Source: Planctomycetota bacterium (GTDB lineage Bacteria > Planctomycetota > B15-G4). From it: a DNA stretch of 62,478 nucleotides. Location of the stretch: assembly GCA_029259745.1 (NCBI GenBank), contig JAJDEO010000038.1, positions 1-62,478 on the forward strand, given 5' to 3'. This document shows positions 44,501-53,015 of the stretch, piece by piece (position 1 is the first letter of the stretch; each line of letters begins with the position of its first letter). Below the pieces are notes generated by a model that was given only the letters and a program-made list of their open reading frames with translations, made no database searches and was not told where the DNA came from. The position numbers and the translations under genes are program-made.

Positions 44501-44730
44501 CCGTCCCCCTCGGTCACTGCACGCTGCATCTCGCCGACCCGCTGCTCGTCCTCGCGCTCGTCCCCGTCACCATCGACGGCACCACCACGCTCTCGCTTCC
44601 GATCCCAACGAAAGCGAGCCTCCAAGGTCAGAGCTTCGCCTTCCAGTATGCGATCGACGACCCCGGCGGACCGATCCTCGGCATCGCCGCGCTCAGCAAC
44701 GCGCTCGAGATCGTGATCGGCTCCGACTGA
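41512..44730 (+). CDS. Exported ELW-x-TDGT repeat protein
   Basis: The product of about 1072 residues begins with a signal peptide (MAVRFILAALFVIATAQSQQ). Most of it is about 18 repeats of 45-55 residues, each with a core like RELWRSDGTQNGT or EPWVSDGTPEGT followed by a hydrophobic strand and LF/Y-F. Such repeats probably form one or more beta-propellers; their binding partners are unknown. The last 125 residues form a separate beta domain with CTLHLADP, TTLSLPIPT and an ending ALSNALEIVIG, a divergent form of the shared C-terminal module. The ATG at 41512 follows gggggag at 41498-41504 or so. Confidence 0.8.
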   Translation: MAVRFILAALFVIATAQSQQLAVDINTLTDPIGIDSNPEGFVAVNGFVYFAATTPDAGRELWRSDGTQNGTERVVDLMPGVASSHPSELTAYQGSLFFVAQTPDAGRELMRTDGTAAGTFVVRDLGLGSLNSSPHDLFVSGNLLYFGAYAAPALFAGFGDEPWVTDGTELGTRFLADLAAGVGSSGPRDFTAHDGFVYFTAEADGVGRELFRTNGTPIGTTLVADLRAGPDGSDPVDLVSFDSSLFFIANDAASGSPDIWRTDGTPGSTSLAIDASTANFPEQLTVFDEALFFVGRLGNNGSELLRSLGTEASTSLVVDIYPGSISGSPSDFTVAGGTLYFTAQAPTSGRELYATDGTAGNTVLLEIAPGLDSAVPTQLTALGSSVVFTLGNGNLDAEPWISDGTPGGTFELADLFAADGSSPHDARLVTPGELWFAAAGTGVGVEIWRTDGTSLGTTLVADVADQPSSAGSDPRDFATLANRVFFGANDGVHGDEPWVSDGTPEGTYLLGDLRTGPSGSGALNFTAVGSRVVFAANGDAGWQLYGTDGTLAGTELIDVAPGGSASDPAGMAVIDGRLFVTLRTDATGREPWVSDGTLAGTASLGDLFPGPSTGSYSGFTPFEGQVLFVGADPDGGAELWTTDGTAAGTAPLIDVLTGPPGSSPDEITPFRDGEFAFLGSSTTDPLNLSRQVWFSDGTQASTNVVIQINGQTPPGSLAQQLTPAGNRVYWRARPFTLDGSQRFHLFASNGKAAGSYTLHAPDVDNHVTDLVALDDRVVFVVSTSDAPDEVWISGGTPATTSLVWSGGEIDAPLVATPGAVFFVENASDESDRLWATDGTPGGTQLVAEPFPDPSVVETIAGVRPLGSGDRVLFAGTDADGGREPWAAGTTAGSGERLADLNPGVPSSNPTDFMRLGDEIVFAADDPLAGREVFSIPMSTTGGWAVDVFGAVCETSSGDPLRLDVEGRAVGGEVLDVGLTGAFDATLAGLYFSFGTATVPLGHCTLHLADPLLVLALVPVTIDGTTTLSLPIPTKASLQGQSFAFQYAIDDPGGPILGIAALSNALEIVIGSD

Positions 44731-44750
44731 CGGGGGACGCGTCGCTGCGC

Positions 44751-44777
44751 TTGACACGCGGAGCGATGGCGTAGGAT
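44751..44777 (+). promoter_or_regulatory. Sigma-70-type promoter for the S9 peptidase gene
   Basis: A perfect -35 box ttgaca (44751-44756) is followed after 15 bases by taggat (44772-44777), a good -10 box. The ATG of the peptidase gene lies 27 bases further on, after an aaggagagg ribosome-binding site. The spacing is two bases shorter than ideal. Confidence 0.5.
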
Positions 44778-44804
44778 GTCGCGTCACCCCAAGGAGAGGA
44801 CGCG

Positions 44805-46847
44805 ATGCCACGCAAGTCGACGCGCAAGACGAACACGAAGCGGGCGATCACGCCTGAGGATATCCTGCAGCTGACGTACGTCTCCGACGTGCAAGCCTCG
44901 CCCGACGGAACGCAGCTCGTCTTCGTGCACAAGCACACCGACGAGAAGAACACCGACCAACGTGCGCTTTGGATCGCGGCGAGTGACGGCAAGGGTGACC
45001 CACGTCCGCTGACACACGGCGGCAAGGACTCCTTGCCGCGTTGGTCGCCGGACGGCGAGACGATCGCGTTCGTGTCGAAGCGTGGTGACGACCCGCAGAT
45101 CCACATGCTGCCCGTTGGCGGCGGCGAGGCCCGCGCGCTCACGAACTTCCCCGAGGGCGACATCGCGTCGTACGCATGGAGCCCGCGCGGCGACTGCTTC
45201 GCCGTGCTCTTCCGCGAACGCGGAGGCGACCGTACGCGTGATGCCGCTGCCGAGCGCAAAGAGAAAGGGCTCTCCGACCCCGCGCTCGTCATCGACGACT
45301 GGTTCTACCGCTTCGACGGCGACGGCTACTTCGGCGACGACCGCTACAAACTCTACATCGTCGACGTCGAGACGGGCGCGCATCGCCTGCTCTACGGCAA
45401 GGACCGCGTCGGCATGTCGCTCGTCTATTCCTTCTCACCGGACGGCAAGCAGCTCGTCGTCGTGACGAACACGCACCGCAAGGCCGCCTCGCAGCCCGAG
45501 CACTGCCACCTCGCGCGCATCAACGTCAAGACCGGCAAGGTCACGCGCATCCCGAACGTGCCCGACAGCCAGAAGACGACCGTCGCCTGGTCGCCCGACG
45601 GCAAGACGATCGCATTCGTCGGCTACCCCGAGCCCAAGCCCGGCTGGGGCGTCGACAACGCCGAGCTGCTTCTCACCGACCCCGTGAAGGGCGGCGTGCG
45701 TAGCCTCACCGGCAGCACGGACGAGTGCCTCGAAGGGCACACGATCTCGGACAGCGCCGAGGTCGACTTCTCGCCGTGCCTCTACTGGACCGCCGACAGC
45801 AAGAGCATCGTCACGAACATCGCACGCGAGGGCGCCCAGCACGTCGTGTCGATCAGTGCGAGCACCGGCCGCATGCGCGCGCTCACGAAGGGCCGCCGCG
45901 TGTTCTCGCTGTGCAGCGTCTCGGCCAACGGCAAGGTCGCCGGCGTCACGATCGACGAGCCGACGCGACCACCCGAAGTCGCCGCCGTGACGCTGAGCAG
46001 CGCGCCGAAGATGAAGCGTGTCTCGTTCTTCAACGGCAAGCTCCTCGCAGAAGTCGACCTCGCCGCGGCCCAGTCGTACCGCGTCCCGTCCACCGACGGC
46101 GTGCGCGTGCAAACTTGGGTCATGCACCCGCCGGCCTGCGCACCGCGCGCGCCGCGCAAGGGACGTCCGTGCGTGCTCGAGGTCCACGGCGGCCCGCACT
46201 GCCAGTACGGCGAGACTTTCTTTCACGAGTTCCAGGTGCTTGCCGCCCAGGGTTACACGGTCGTCTTCAGCAACCCGCGCGGCAGCAAGGGTTATGGCGA
46301 GGCGCACTGCACGGCGATCGAGGGCAACTGGGGCAACAAGGATTGGGACGACATCCAGGCCGTGCTCGGCTTCATGCAGGAGCTCGACGGCGTCGACACG
46401 TCTCGCCTCGCGATCATGGGCGGCAGCTACGGCGGCTACATGACGAACTGGGCGATCGGCCACACGCGCGCATTCAAGGCCGCGATCACGGACCGCTGCG
46501 TCTCGAACATGGTGAGCATGTTCGGCAACAGCGACATCATCGAGACGCCCGACGCCTACTGGCGCGGAAACACGTGGGACCGCACGGAGGAGCTCTGGGC
46601 CCAGAGTCCGCAGCGGTACCTCGGCGCATGCAAGACGCCCACCCTCGTGATCCACAGTGAGGGCGACCTACGCTGCAACATCGAGCAGGGCGAGCAGGTG
46701 TTCAGTGTGCTCAAGCACCGCGGAGTGCCGACGCGCTTCGTGCGCTATCCGCGGTCGACCAGTCACGGCATGAGCCGCTCGGGTCCCGCTGATTTGCGCA
46801 TTCATCGGTTGCATCAGATCCTTGCGTGGTGGGCCCGCTGGCTTTGA
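44805..46847 (+). CDS. S9-family prolyl-oligopeptidase-like peptidase
   Basis: The 680-residue protein has an N-terminal beta-propeller of WD/TolB-like repeats (LPRWSPDGETIAFVS, TVAWSPDGKTIAFVG) and a C-terminal alpha/beta-hydrolase domain. The catalytic triad is Ser541 (GGSYGGYM), Asp621 (HSEGDLRC) and His654 (STSHGMSR). This matches acylaminoacyl/dipeptidyl peptidases of clan SC family S9. No signal peptide is visible; the N-terminus is basic (MPRKSTRKTNTKR), so it is probably cytoplasmic. The start is fixed by ggagagg upstream. Confidence 0.92.
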   Translation: MPRKSTRKTNTKRAITPEDILQLTYVSDVQASPDGTQLVFVHKHTDEKNTDQRALWIAASDGKGDPRPLTHGGKDSLPRWSPDGETIAFVSKRGDDPQIHMLPVGGGEARALTNFPEGDIASYAWSPRGDCFAVLFRERGGDRTRDAAAERKEKGLSDPALVIDDWFYRFDGDGYFGDDRYKLYIVDVETGAHRLLYGKDRVGMSLVYSFSPDGKQLVVVTNTHRKAASQPEHCHLARINVKTGKVTRIPNVPDSQKTTVAWSPDGKTIAFVGYPEPKPGWGVDNAELLLTDPVKGGVRSLTGSTDECLEGHTISDSAEVDFSPCLYWTADSKSIVTNIAREGAQHVVSISASTGRMRALTKGRRVFSLCSVSANGKVAGVTIDEPTRPPEVAAVTLSSAPKMKRVSFFNGKLLAEVDLAAAQSYRVPSTDGVRVQTWVMHPPACAPRAPRKGRPCVLEVHGGPHCQYGETFFHEFQVLAAQGYTVVFSNPRGSKGYGEAHCTAIEGNWGNKDWDDIQAVLGFMQELDGVDTSRLAIMGGSYGGYMTNWAIGHTRAFKAAITDRCVSNMVSMFGNSDIIETPDAYWRGNTWDRTEELWAQSPQRYLGACKTPTLVIHSEGDLRCNIEQGEQVFSVLKHRGVPTRFVRYPRSTSHGMSRSGPADLRIHRLHQILAWWARWL

Positions 46848-46884
46848 AAGAAGCGCCAGCGAGCCGACCTCTCGACCTCCGCGA

Positions 46885-46956
46885 CTACACGCCGCGGAAG
46901 GCTTCGAGCAAGGCCAAGATGATCAGGCCGATCAAGAGAACTGTTTTCGGATGCAT
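46885..46956 (-). CDS. 23-residue hydrophobic small protein
   Basis: A short frame begins at ATG 46956-46954 with an excellent ribosome-binding site (gggggaggaa, 6 bases before the start) and ends at TAG 46887-46885. It encodes 23 residues: a basic opening MHPK followed by a hydrophobic helix TVLLIGLIILALLEAF. This is just long enough to span a membrane once. Its strong Shine-Dalgarno and the hydrophobic helix argue for a real membrane microprotein. It could also be a leader peptide, though no downstream gene on the same strand lies close. Confidence 0.45.
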   Translation of the reverse strand: MHPKTVLLIGLIILALLEAFRGV

Positions 46957-47302
46957 GTGATTCCTCCCCCACCGTTGCCTTTGAGGATGTAGCCAAGGAA
47001 CTGTGCGGTCCTCTGACTGACGGTGATGTCACGTGCTTTGTTGGAGATCGAAGGGCCGACATTTCGCCGATCCCGGCGTCTCATCCGGAAACGACGAAAC
47101 CGACGTCCCGGTTCCACATCACTTTCGACACCTGCGACACACCGCGACGTCCCATTACGCTCGCAGAGCGTTGCAGAACATCCATCGACAGAGCGCAGAC
47201 GCACCTACGTGACGCGTCCATGACCGCCAGACATGCCGCGCGATCACTTCGATGCATCCCGATCGAGGCACACTCAGCAGGCCATGAGCCGATGCGCCGA
47301 GC
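46957..47302. other. Intergenic region without a recognised gene
   Basis: About 345 bases between the small protein gene and the exported EEP-fold gene. The sequence is less GC-rich than the genes around it, and I see no frame with credible codon bias. It presumably includes the promoter of the 23-residue gene and the terminator of the EEP gene, but neither is clearly visible. Confidence 0.5.
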
Positions 47303-48883
47303 TCAGCTCCAGGTGATCTGGAGTGCGTTCGAGAAGGCGAAGCCCTTCGGCAGACCGGCGTCGCTGATCACCCACTGCATGATGATCGTGACGGGACCGA
47401 GGCCGCCGTCGACGTTCGGAACCGTGACGCTCCCCGTGAAGCCGGTGAAGAGCGGATCGAGGACGGTCGGCGGGATCGGGACGAGCGTGCCGCCCTTGAA
47501 GGGCGTCGGTGCCGAGGCGAACGAGAGCACGGGGAAGGCGTTCTCGAGAATCGGCGCGTCGGTGAGGAGGAAGTCGGCCGTGTCGCCGGGAACGAGCTCA
47601 CCGCAAACTTCGAAGAGTGGTTCGAGACCGTTCGAGGCCATCAACGCGAAGCCGAGGTCGACGGCCGAGGCCGCACACGGGTCGCCGGTGGAACCGAGCG
47701 GCACGATGAAGTCGACGATGACGGGCCGGTGGTCGGCGGCGATCGATGAAAGGCCATTCGCAAAGAACGCGCCGGCGATCTCCGGCGGCTGCTGACCTCC
47801 GCCGCCCGTGACGGTCGACGTGTTGAAGACGAACTCGCGACGTGTCGACGCGATCGAGTCCTGGTAGATCAGGTAGTCGAGCTTGCTGCTGCTGCCGATC
47901 GTCGCGTCGTTGCCCGTGAAGGGGTCCGTCGCGCCGTCGTAGGTCATGTCACTGCCGTCGCGGTCGGTGCCGTCGCTGCCGCCGGCCGTGAGCGCCTCGG
48001 CCACCCACGCGACGGGGCCCTTGCTGCCGCCACTTTCGTCTTGGTTGAGATCGCCGCCCGTGATCACGAGCGTGTTCGCGTCGAGCACGGTTTGTGCTGC
48101 CGGGCTGTCGAGGATCACGTCGAAGGGGTCGACGGTGCCCGTTCCCGCGCCGTTGAAGAAGTGCTCGATGAAGTACGCGATGTTCTGCGCGGCCTTGATG
48201 CGCTGGTTCTGATCGCTCGACGAGCCGCCCGCCTTGAGGTGCGAGTTGCCGATCACGAGATCGCCGAGGTACGTCGCGTTGGGGAGGTCGATCTCGGCCA
48301 CGGCCCACCCGCGAATGCCGCCGTCGAAGCCGGTCGCGTACTGGTCGGGGAACAGGATCGGCATGTCGTTCATCGTGCTCTTGGTGTCGCCGTTGAGATC
48401 GGCGAAGGGGTAGCGACTGATGATGGCGTTGCGGTTGAAGCCGTCCGTGTCACCGCTCGCGAAGAGGAACGGGTAGTCGAGCGTGGCGTCGTACTTCTTG
48501 ACGAACGCGCTGGCCGTTCCGCCGTTGAAGGGATCGGTGCCGCCGTTGACGAAGAGATCGAGCGTCGTGAGCAGCTGCGAGGCCGAATCGTCGCCGCTGC
48601 CCGTACCGTTGCCGGAGTTGTCGGCCGTCTCTTGCAAGATGAGCACGTCGGGCTTCAGCGCCGCGACGATGCGCGCGCAGGCTTCCCAGTTCCCGACGAT
48701 CCCGCCCGCAGCCTCGGTCTTGTCGTTCGTTCGGCAGATCGCGTCTTCGACGTTCCACGTCATGACACGCAGGTCGGTGCCGACCTCCTTGCCGTAGTCG
48801 CCACTCGGCGGGTCCCACTGGGCCGTGAGTAGGGGGCTGAGGAGCGTGACGACGGTGAGGGCAGACAAGGTGCGGGGGAGCAT
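47303..48883 (-). CDS. Secreted endonuclease/exonuclease/phosphatase-fold protein with KGGTLVP C-terminus
   Basis: The 526-residue product has a signal peptide (MLPRTLSALTVVTLLSPLLT), then an endonuclease/exonuclease/phosphatase domain with all expected motifs. These are MTWNVE, VLILQET, GNSHLKAG, GGDLNQDE, SSSKLDYL and AADHRPVI, carrying the metal-binding and catalytic Asn, Glu, Asp and His. It may be an extracellular nuclease or phosphodiesterase. The last 105 residues are the shared module: GDTADFLL, the hallmark PFKGGTLVP, MQWVISD and the end FSNALQITWS. So here an enzyme domain sits in front of the module. Confidence 0.88.
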   Translation of the reverse strand: MLPRTLSALTVVTLLSPLLTAQWDPPSGDYGKEVGTDLRVMTWNVEDAICRTNDKTEAAGGIVGNWEACARIVAALKPDVLILQETADNSGNGTGSGDDSASQLLTTLDLFVNGGTDPFNGGTASAFVKKYDATLDYPFLFASGDTDGFNRNAIISRYPFADLNGDTKSTMNDMPILFPDQYATGFDGGIRGWAVAEIDLPNATYLGDLVIGNSHLKAGGSSSDQNQRIKAAQNIAYFIEHFFNGAGTGTVDPFDVILDSPAAQTVLDANTLVITGGDLNQDESGGSKGPVAWVAEALTAGGSDGTDRDGSDMTYDGATDPFTGNDATIGSSSKLDYLIYQDSIASTRREFVFNTSTVTGGGGQQPPEIAGAFFANGLSSIAADHRPVIVDFIVPLGSTGDPCAASAVDLGFALMASNGLEPLFEVCGELVPGDTADFLLTDAPILENAFPVLSFASAPTPFKGGTLVPIPPTVLDPLFTGFTGSVTVPNVDGGLGPVTIIMQWVISDAGLPKGFAFSNALQITWS

Positions 48884-49059
48884 CAGCAGACATCTCGGGG
48901 GAGGAGCGCAGGGCCCCTGATCTTAGCGGGATTCTGGAGCCAGCTCGGCGTGACAACACATTTCGTGCACGCCGCGCGCACGCCGCCCGTCGCCGCCATC
49001 CGTACGATGTCGTGATTCAGAACGAGGCGCCCGGGGCGCCGACCCGGCGGAGAGACACG

Positions 49060-51474
49060 ATGACGCTTGCACGACGAGGAACGCGACTGGCCGCGGCACC
49101 CCACCGATGGGCCCTGGCAGAGGGTGACGACGGTCTTGTCGCACCCAGCGACACTCGTTTCGCTCAACGCCGCGGGACACGAACGCACGTTCGCCACGCG
49201 CTGCTGGCCCTCGTCGCCCTGCTTCCGACGCTCGCAGCCCAGGACATCCCGCCGGTCCAAGCGCTGAACCACCGTGCGCTCGACTCCGTGACCTGGGTAC
49301 AGAGTTCCGCCGAGTGGGAGGCCCTGACGCGCCAGGCCTACACGGCGGCCTCGACCTCGCTGCGTGAGGCTCTCGACGACACGTCGATCACGGCCGCGAT
49401 CGAGCAGACGAGTGGCGCCGACGCCCTCCCGCCGGCCGTGATCCTGGACGTCGACGAGACCGTCCTCGACAACTCCTTCTACCAGGCCCGTCTCATTCGC
49501 GACGGCGGGCGCTACGGAAGCGCGACATGGAACGCCTGGTGTGAGGAAGTCGTCGCACCCCCCATCCCCGGCGCACTCGCGTTCTGCCAGGAAGCCGCCG
49601 CACTGGGCGTCACCGTCTTCTACGTGACGAACCGTCGCGACAACCTGCGTGAGGTCACGCGCCAGAATCTCGAGCTCTTCGACTTCCCCTTCACCGATGG
49701 CGTCGAAACCGTGCTGACACGCGGCGACTCGTCCGACAAGGCGGCACGCCGCAGCGACATCGCGGCTAACTACCGCATCGTGATGCTCGTCGGCGACAAC
49801 CTCGGCGACTTCGCATCCGTGTTCCGTGACGAATCGCCCGATGAACGCCGCCAGCTCGTGGCCAAGTATGGCGACATGTGGGGACGCCAGTGGATCGTGC
49901 TGCCCAATCCGATGTACGGCGACTGGATGGGCGCGATCATGGGTTACGACTTCAACCAGACGCCGCTGACCGAGCTGAAGCGCATGCACGGTGCGCTGCG
50001 TCCCGACTCCGTCCTCGATGGTGCCGACACCGGCGCTTCGGCTCCGCGACTCTTCAAGTCGCTCGGCGTCGTGCCGCCGAAGACCGCCGCGCTGCCGAGC
50101 TGGGAGAGTTCCGTCGAGACGACAACGGCAGCGGCGGCCAATTCGCTCGAGGCGCTCGAGCTCGACCTCAACGTCCACCCGAAGCTGTCGTCGGGTCCGC
50201 TGCTCGGCTACGCGACGATGACGGAGGTCGCCGTGTGGGTGCAGACGCGCGGTTCGACCGACGTGCAGTTCCTGTATCGCTCGACGGCGTCCGACGCGGC
50301 GACGCGCCTCACGCCATTGATCCGCACGGACGCCGCCGGCGACCACATCGCGCGCTTCACGCTCGCCGACCTCACGCCCGACAGCGAGTACCAGCTCGAC
50401 CTCTTCCTCGACGGTGAACGCGTCGAGCTGGGCGTGCCCGTCGTAGCCCGCACCCAAGCGCAGTGGAAGTGGCACAAGGGTCCTGACGGTCAGCCACACT
50501 CGCCGCCCGACTTCACCTTCGCGTTCGGCTCCTGTAGCTACATCAACGACCCACCGTTCGATCGCCCCAACGACTCGTACGGCGGCGGCTACGAGATCTT
50601 CGACACGATCGCGGACGTCGCACCGGCGTTCATGCTCTGGGTCGGCGACAACGTCTACTTCCGCGAGGCCGAGACCTTCAGCGAGGCCGCGATGCGCCGG
50701 CGCTACCGCGTCGATCGCAGCACGCCGGAGCTGCAACGTCTGCTCGGCGCAACCCATCACTTCGCGACCTGGGACGACCACGACTACGGCCCGAACGACT
50801 CCGACCGCAGCTTCCCGCTGCGCGACGAGTCGGCCGAGATCTTTGCCGACTACTGGCCGACCGTGGCGCTCGGCGACGGCGAGCGTGGCGTCAACCAACG
50901 CTTCACATGGGCCGACTGTGAGTTCTTCCTCCTCGACGACCGCACCTGGCGCGCACCGAACAACGCGCCGCCGAGCCCCGAGAAGTGCATGTTCGGTGAC
51001 GCGCAGATGCAGTGGCTCCGCGACGCGCTCGTGAGTTCGACGGCGACGTTCAAGTTCATCGTCAACGGCAACCAGGTCACGAACGAGGTCGCGCCGTACG
51101 AAAGCTTCCGGCATTTCCCCGACGAGCAGCGCAAGCTGTTCGACTTCCTGCACGAGGCGCGCATCGAAGGCGTCGTGTTCCTCAGCGGCGACCGACACCA
51201 CTCCGAGCTGCTCGAGCTGACATACCGCGAGGGCTACCCGTGGTACGAGTTCACGAGCAGCCCGCTGGCGGCGGGTGTCCACACGTCGAGCGCCGAGGAT
51301 GACAACCCGATGCGCGTCGACGGCACGCGCATCAACGACCGGCGCAGCTTCGGGCGCGTGAGCGTGCGTGGGACATGGGGTGCCCGGGCGCTCGAGATGG
51401 CTGCTGTCGACACCGAGGGGACGGAGATCTGGAGCGTCACCGTGCCCGCCAGAGCCCTGCGCTTCGACGGGTGA
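49060..51474 (+). CDS. Fusion of e(P4)-like acid phosphatase and PhoD-like phosphatase
   Basis: The product of about 804 residues joins two phosphatase domains. After a hydrophobic stretch near residues 45-60 (a late signal peptide), a HAD-fold class C acid phosphatase/5'-nucleotidase of the lipoprotein e(P4) family runs from about 75 to 310. It has the nucleophile motif ILDVDETVLDNS (Asp130, Asp132), FYVTNRRDNLREVT and VGDNLGDF. From about 360 on, a PhoD-like metallophosphatase follows: FAFGSCSY, GDNVYFRE, WDDHDYGPND and LSGDRHHSEL. Both should release phosphate from esters outside the cytoplasm. The ATG at 49060 follows ggcggagag; the 45-residue region before the signal is odd and a later start is possible. 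Confidence 0.85.
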   Translation: MTLARRGTRLAAAPHRWALAEGDDGLVAPSDTRFAQRRGTRTHVRHALLALVALLPTLAAQDIPPVQALNHRALDSVTWVQSSAEWEALTRQAYTAASTSLREALDDTSITAAIEQTSGADALPPAVILDVDETVLDNSFYQARLIRDGGRYGSATWNAWCEEVVAPPIPGALAFCQEAAALGVTVFYVTNRRDNLREVTRQNLELFDFPFTDGVETVLTRGDSSDKAARRSDIAANYRIVMLVGDNLGDFASVFRDESPDERRQLVAKYGDMWGRQWIVLPNPMYGDWMGAIMGYDFNQTPLTELKRMHGALRPDSVLDGADTGASAPRLFKSLGVVPPKTAALPSWESSVETTTAAAANSLEALELDLNVHPKLSSGPLLGYATMTEVAVWVQTRGSTDVQFLYRSTASDAATRLTPLIRTDAAGDHIARFTLADLTPDSEYQLDLFLDGERVELGVPVVARTQAQWKWHKGPDGQPHSPPDFTFAFGSCSYINDPPFDRPNDSYGGGYEIFDTIADVAPAFMLWVGDNVYFREAETFSEAAMRRRYRVDRSTPELQRLLGATHHFATWDDHDYGPNDSDRSFPLRDESAEIFADYWPTVALGDGERGVNQRFTWADCEFFLLDDRTWRAPNNAPPSPEKCMFGDAQMQWLRDALVSSTATFKFIVNGNQVTNEVAPYESFRHFPDEQRKLFDFLHEARIEGVVFLSGDRHHSELLELTYREGYPWYEFTSSPLAAGVHTSSAEDDNPMRVDGTRINDRRSFGRVSVRGTWGARALEMAAVDTEGTEIWSVTVPARALRFDG

Positions 51475-51505
51475 CAACGTCGCACGGATCCCTCACACTC
51501 GGGGC

Positions 51506-51925
51506 ATGAGCGACCGCGAGCTGATCGATCGAGCCGTCGCCGCGCGCGCCGCGGCGTATTCGCCGTACTCACGCCTGACGGTCGGTGCCGCGCTACGGGC
51601 CGCCGACGGTCGGGTCTTCTCGGGCTGCAACGTCGAGAATGCGAGCTACGGCCTGACGATCTGCGCCGAGCGCGCTGCCGTCTTCGCGGCCGTCGCCGCC
51701 GGAGCGCGCGAGATCGTCGAGGTGGCGATCGCCTCCGATGCCGGCATGAGTCCCTGCGGCGCCTGTCGACAGGTGCTCGCCGAGTTCGGTGCCGCGATGG
51801 CGGTCTCGATCGTCGACGGCAGCGGCGAGGCCGTCTCCCGGACGACGCTCGATCACCTCCTCCCAGCGCCTCCCCATGTCCCCTTCGCGGACCCTGCGTC
51901 GTCCACCGACTCGCCAACGGATTGA
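51506..51925 (+). CDS. cdd: Cytidine deaminase
   Basis: The 139-residue enzyme deaminates cytidine and deoxycytidine to uridine forms. The zinc site is complete: Cys53 in TICAERAA with the catalytic Glu55, and Cys84 and Cys87 in SPCGACRQVL; a Cys instead of His at the first ligand is normal for the small tetrameric form. The substrate motif is NVENASYG. The ATG at 51506 is the natural start. The gene belongs with udp and nupC further right to a pyrimidine-nucleoside salvage set, although it is separated from them by two other genes. Confidence 0.94.
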   Translation: MSDRELIDRAVAARAAAYSPYSRLTVGAALRAADGRVFSGCNVENASYGLTICAERAAVFAAVAAGAREIVEVAIASDAGMSPCGACRQVLAEFGAAMAVSIVDGSGEAVSRTTLDHLLPAPPHVPFADPASSTDSPTD

Positions 51926-51964
51926 CGCAGGCCCGACGCAATCACCCCGCCCCACGCCTCTAAG

Positions 51965-52978
51965 ATGCCGTTCATGCGTGCCCATGCCCACGCGACGCTC
52001 CGCCGCGTCGCCACCCTCGCCGTCACGGTCGCCGCCAGCGCGCCGCTCGCCCTCGCCGACACCGTCACGGGTCTCGTTCCCGAACACGTCGAGCATGTCG
52101 CGGGTCGCTTTCACATCATGCTCGTACATTTCCCGATCGCCCTGATCCTCGTGGCGGGCTTCTTCGGGATCATGTCGGCCATCCGCCGCAGCGAGCAGGT
52201 CTCGCCCGTCGCGTTCCACTGTCTTTGGACTGGCGCGCTCGGTGCGCTGGTCGCCGCGGGTACGGGTTGGCTCTTCGCCCACCATGACCCGCCGAGCGCC
52301 AGCGTCGAGTCGGACTTGTTCTGGCATCGTTGGGTCGGCGTGGCCACCGCAGCGACCTCGTTGCTCGCGGTGCTCTTCTATCTGCTGCGTCGACGCTCAT
52401 CGGCGCCCGCGCTCGTGAAGGGCTCGCGCCTGTTCTTCGTCCTCGCGGTGATCCTCGCCGGCGGGGCAGGGCATCTCGGCGGCGACCTCGCGTACGGCGA
52501 GGGTTGGATCTTCGCGCCGCTCGAAGCTGCGCACCGCGCGAACGACGCGACGTCGGATCCGGCGCCGGTCGTCGCCGCGCCGGACGACGAGCCGGTCATC
52601 GAGGAGCCGGTCGACGAGGGAACCGGCGACGTCGCGACGCCCGTGGCGCTGATCGACTACGCCACGCAGATCGAGCCGATCTTCGAGGCCACGTGTATCC
52701 GCTGCCACGGCGCGCGCCGCCAGAAGGGTCAGCTGCGTCTCGACCAAGGCGCCGAGATCTTCGCAGTCGAGCCGAAGTGGTGGGTCGTCCAGCCCGGCGA
52801 TGCCGACGACAGCCTGCTCGTCCAGCTCATCGAGCTACCGCGCGACGACCTCGACGTCATGCCGCCCGAAGAACCGCTCCTCACCGCCGACCAGATCGCG
52901 CTCATTCGCGCGTGGGTCGATCAGGGCGCTCCGATCGACGGCGTCGTGCACGAGGCACCGAGCACCGACGGCGGCTGA
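51965..52978 (+). CDS. Membrane protein with planctomycete-type cytochrome c domain
   Basis: The 337-residue protein has a signal-like N-terminus, then four transmembrane helices similar to DUF2231 (beginning FHIMLVHFPIALILVAGFFG). Then comes an acidic linker and a C-terminal cytochrome c domain with haem-binding CIRCH, followed by GARRQKGQLRLD, as in the planctomycete-type cytochromes. The final DVMPPEEPLLTADQIALIRAW supplies the distal Met region. It may pass electrons or act as a redox-responsive membrane protein. Alternative start ATG at 51974. It lies 39 bases after cdd and 37 before the serine hydrolase gene. Confidence 0.85.
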   Translation: MPFMRAHAHATLRRVATLAVTVAASAPLALADTVTGLVPEHVEHVAGRFHIMLVHFPIALILVAGFFGIMSAIRRSEQVSPVAFHCLWTGALGALVAAGTGWLFAHHDPPSASVESDLFWHRWVGVATAATSLLAVLFYLLRRRSSAPALVKGSRLFFVLAVILAGGAGHLGGDLAYGEGWIFAPLEAAHRANDATSDPAPVVAAPDDEPVIEEPVDEGTGDVATPVALIDYATQIEPIFEATCIRCHGARRQKGQLRLDQGAEIFAVEPKWWVVQPGDADDSLLVQLIELPRDDLDVMPPEEPLLTADQIALIRAWVDQGAPIDGVVHEAPSTDGG

Positions 52979-53015
52979 CCGCCGCGCCCCACTCACCCTC
53001 CGAGAACCCGTTGCG

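Noticed and set aside
48883..51477. An 864-codon open frame exactly antisense to the double-phosphatase gene
   Set aside because: Its translation is rich in Arg, Val, His and Glu repeats with no domain, while the plus strand encodes two clear phosphatase domains. At this GC content long antisense frames are expected.
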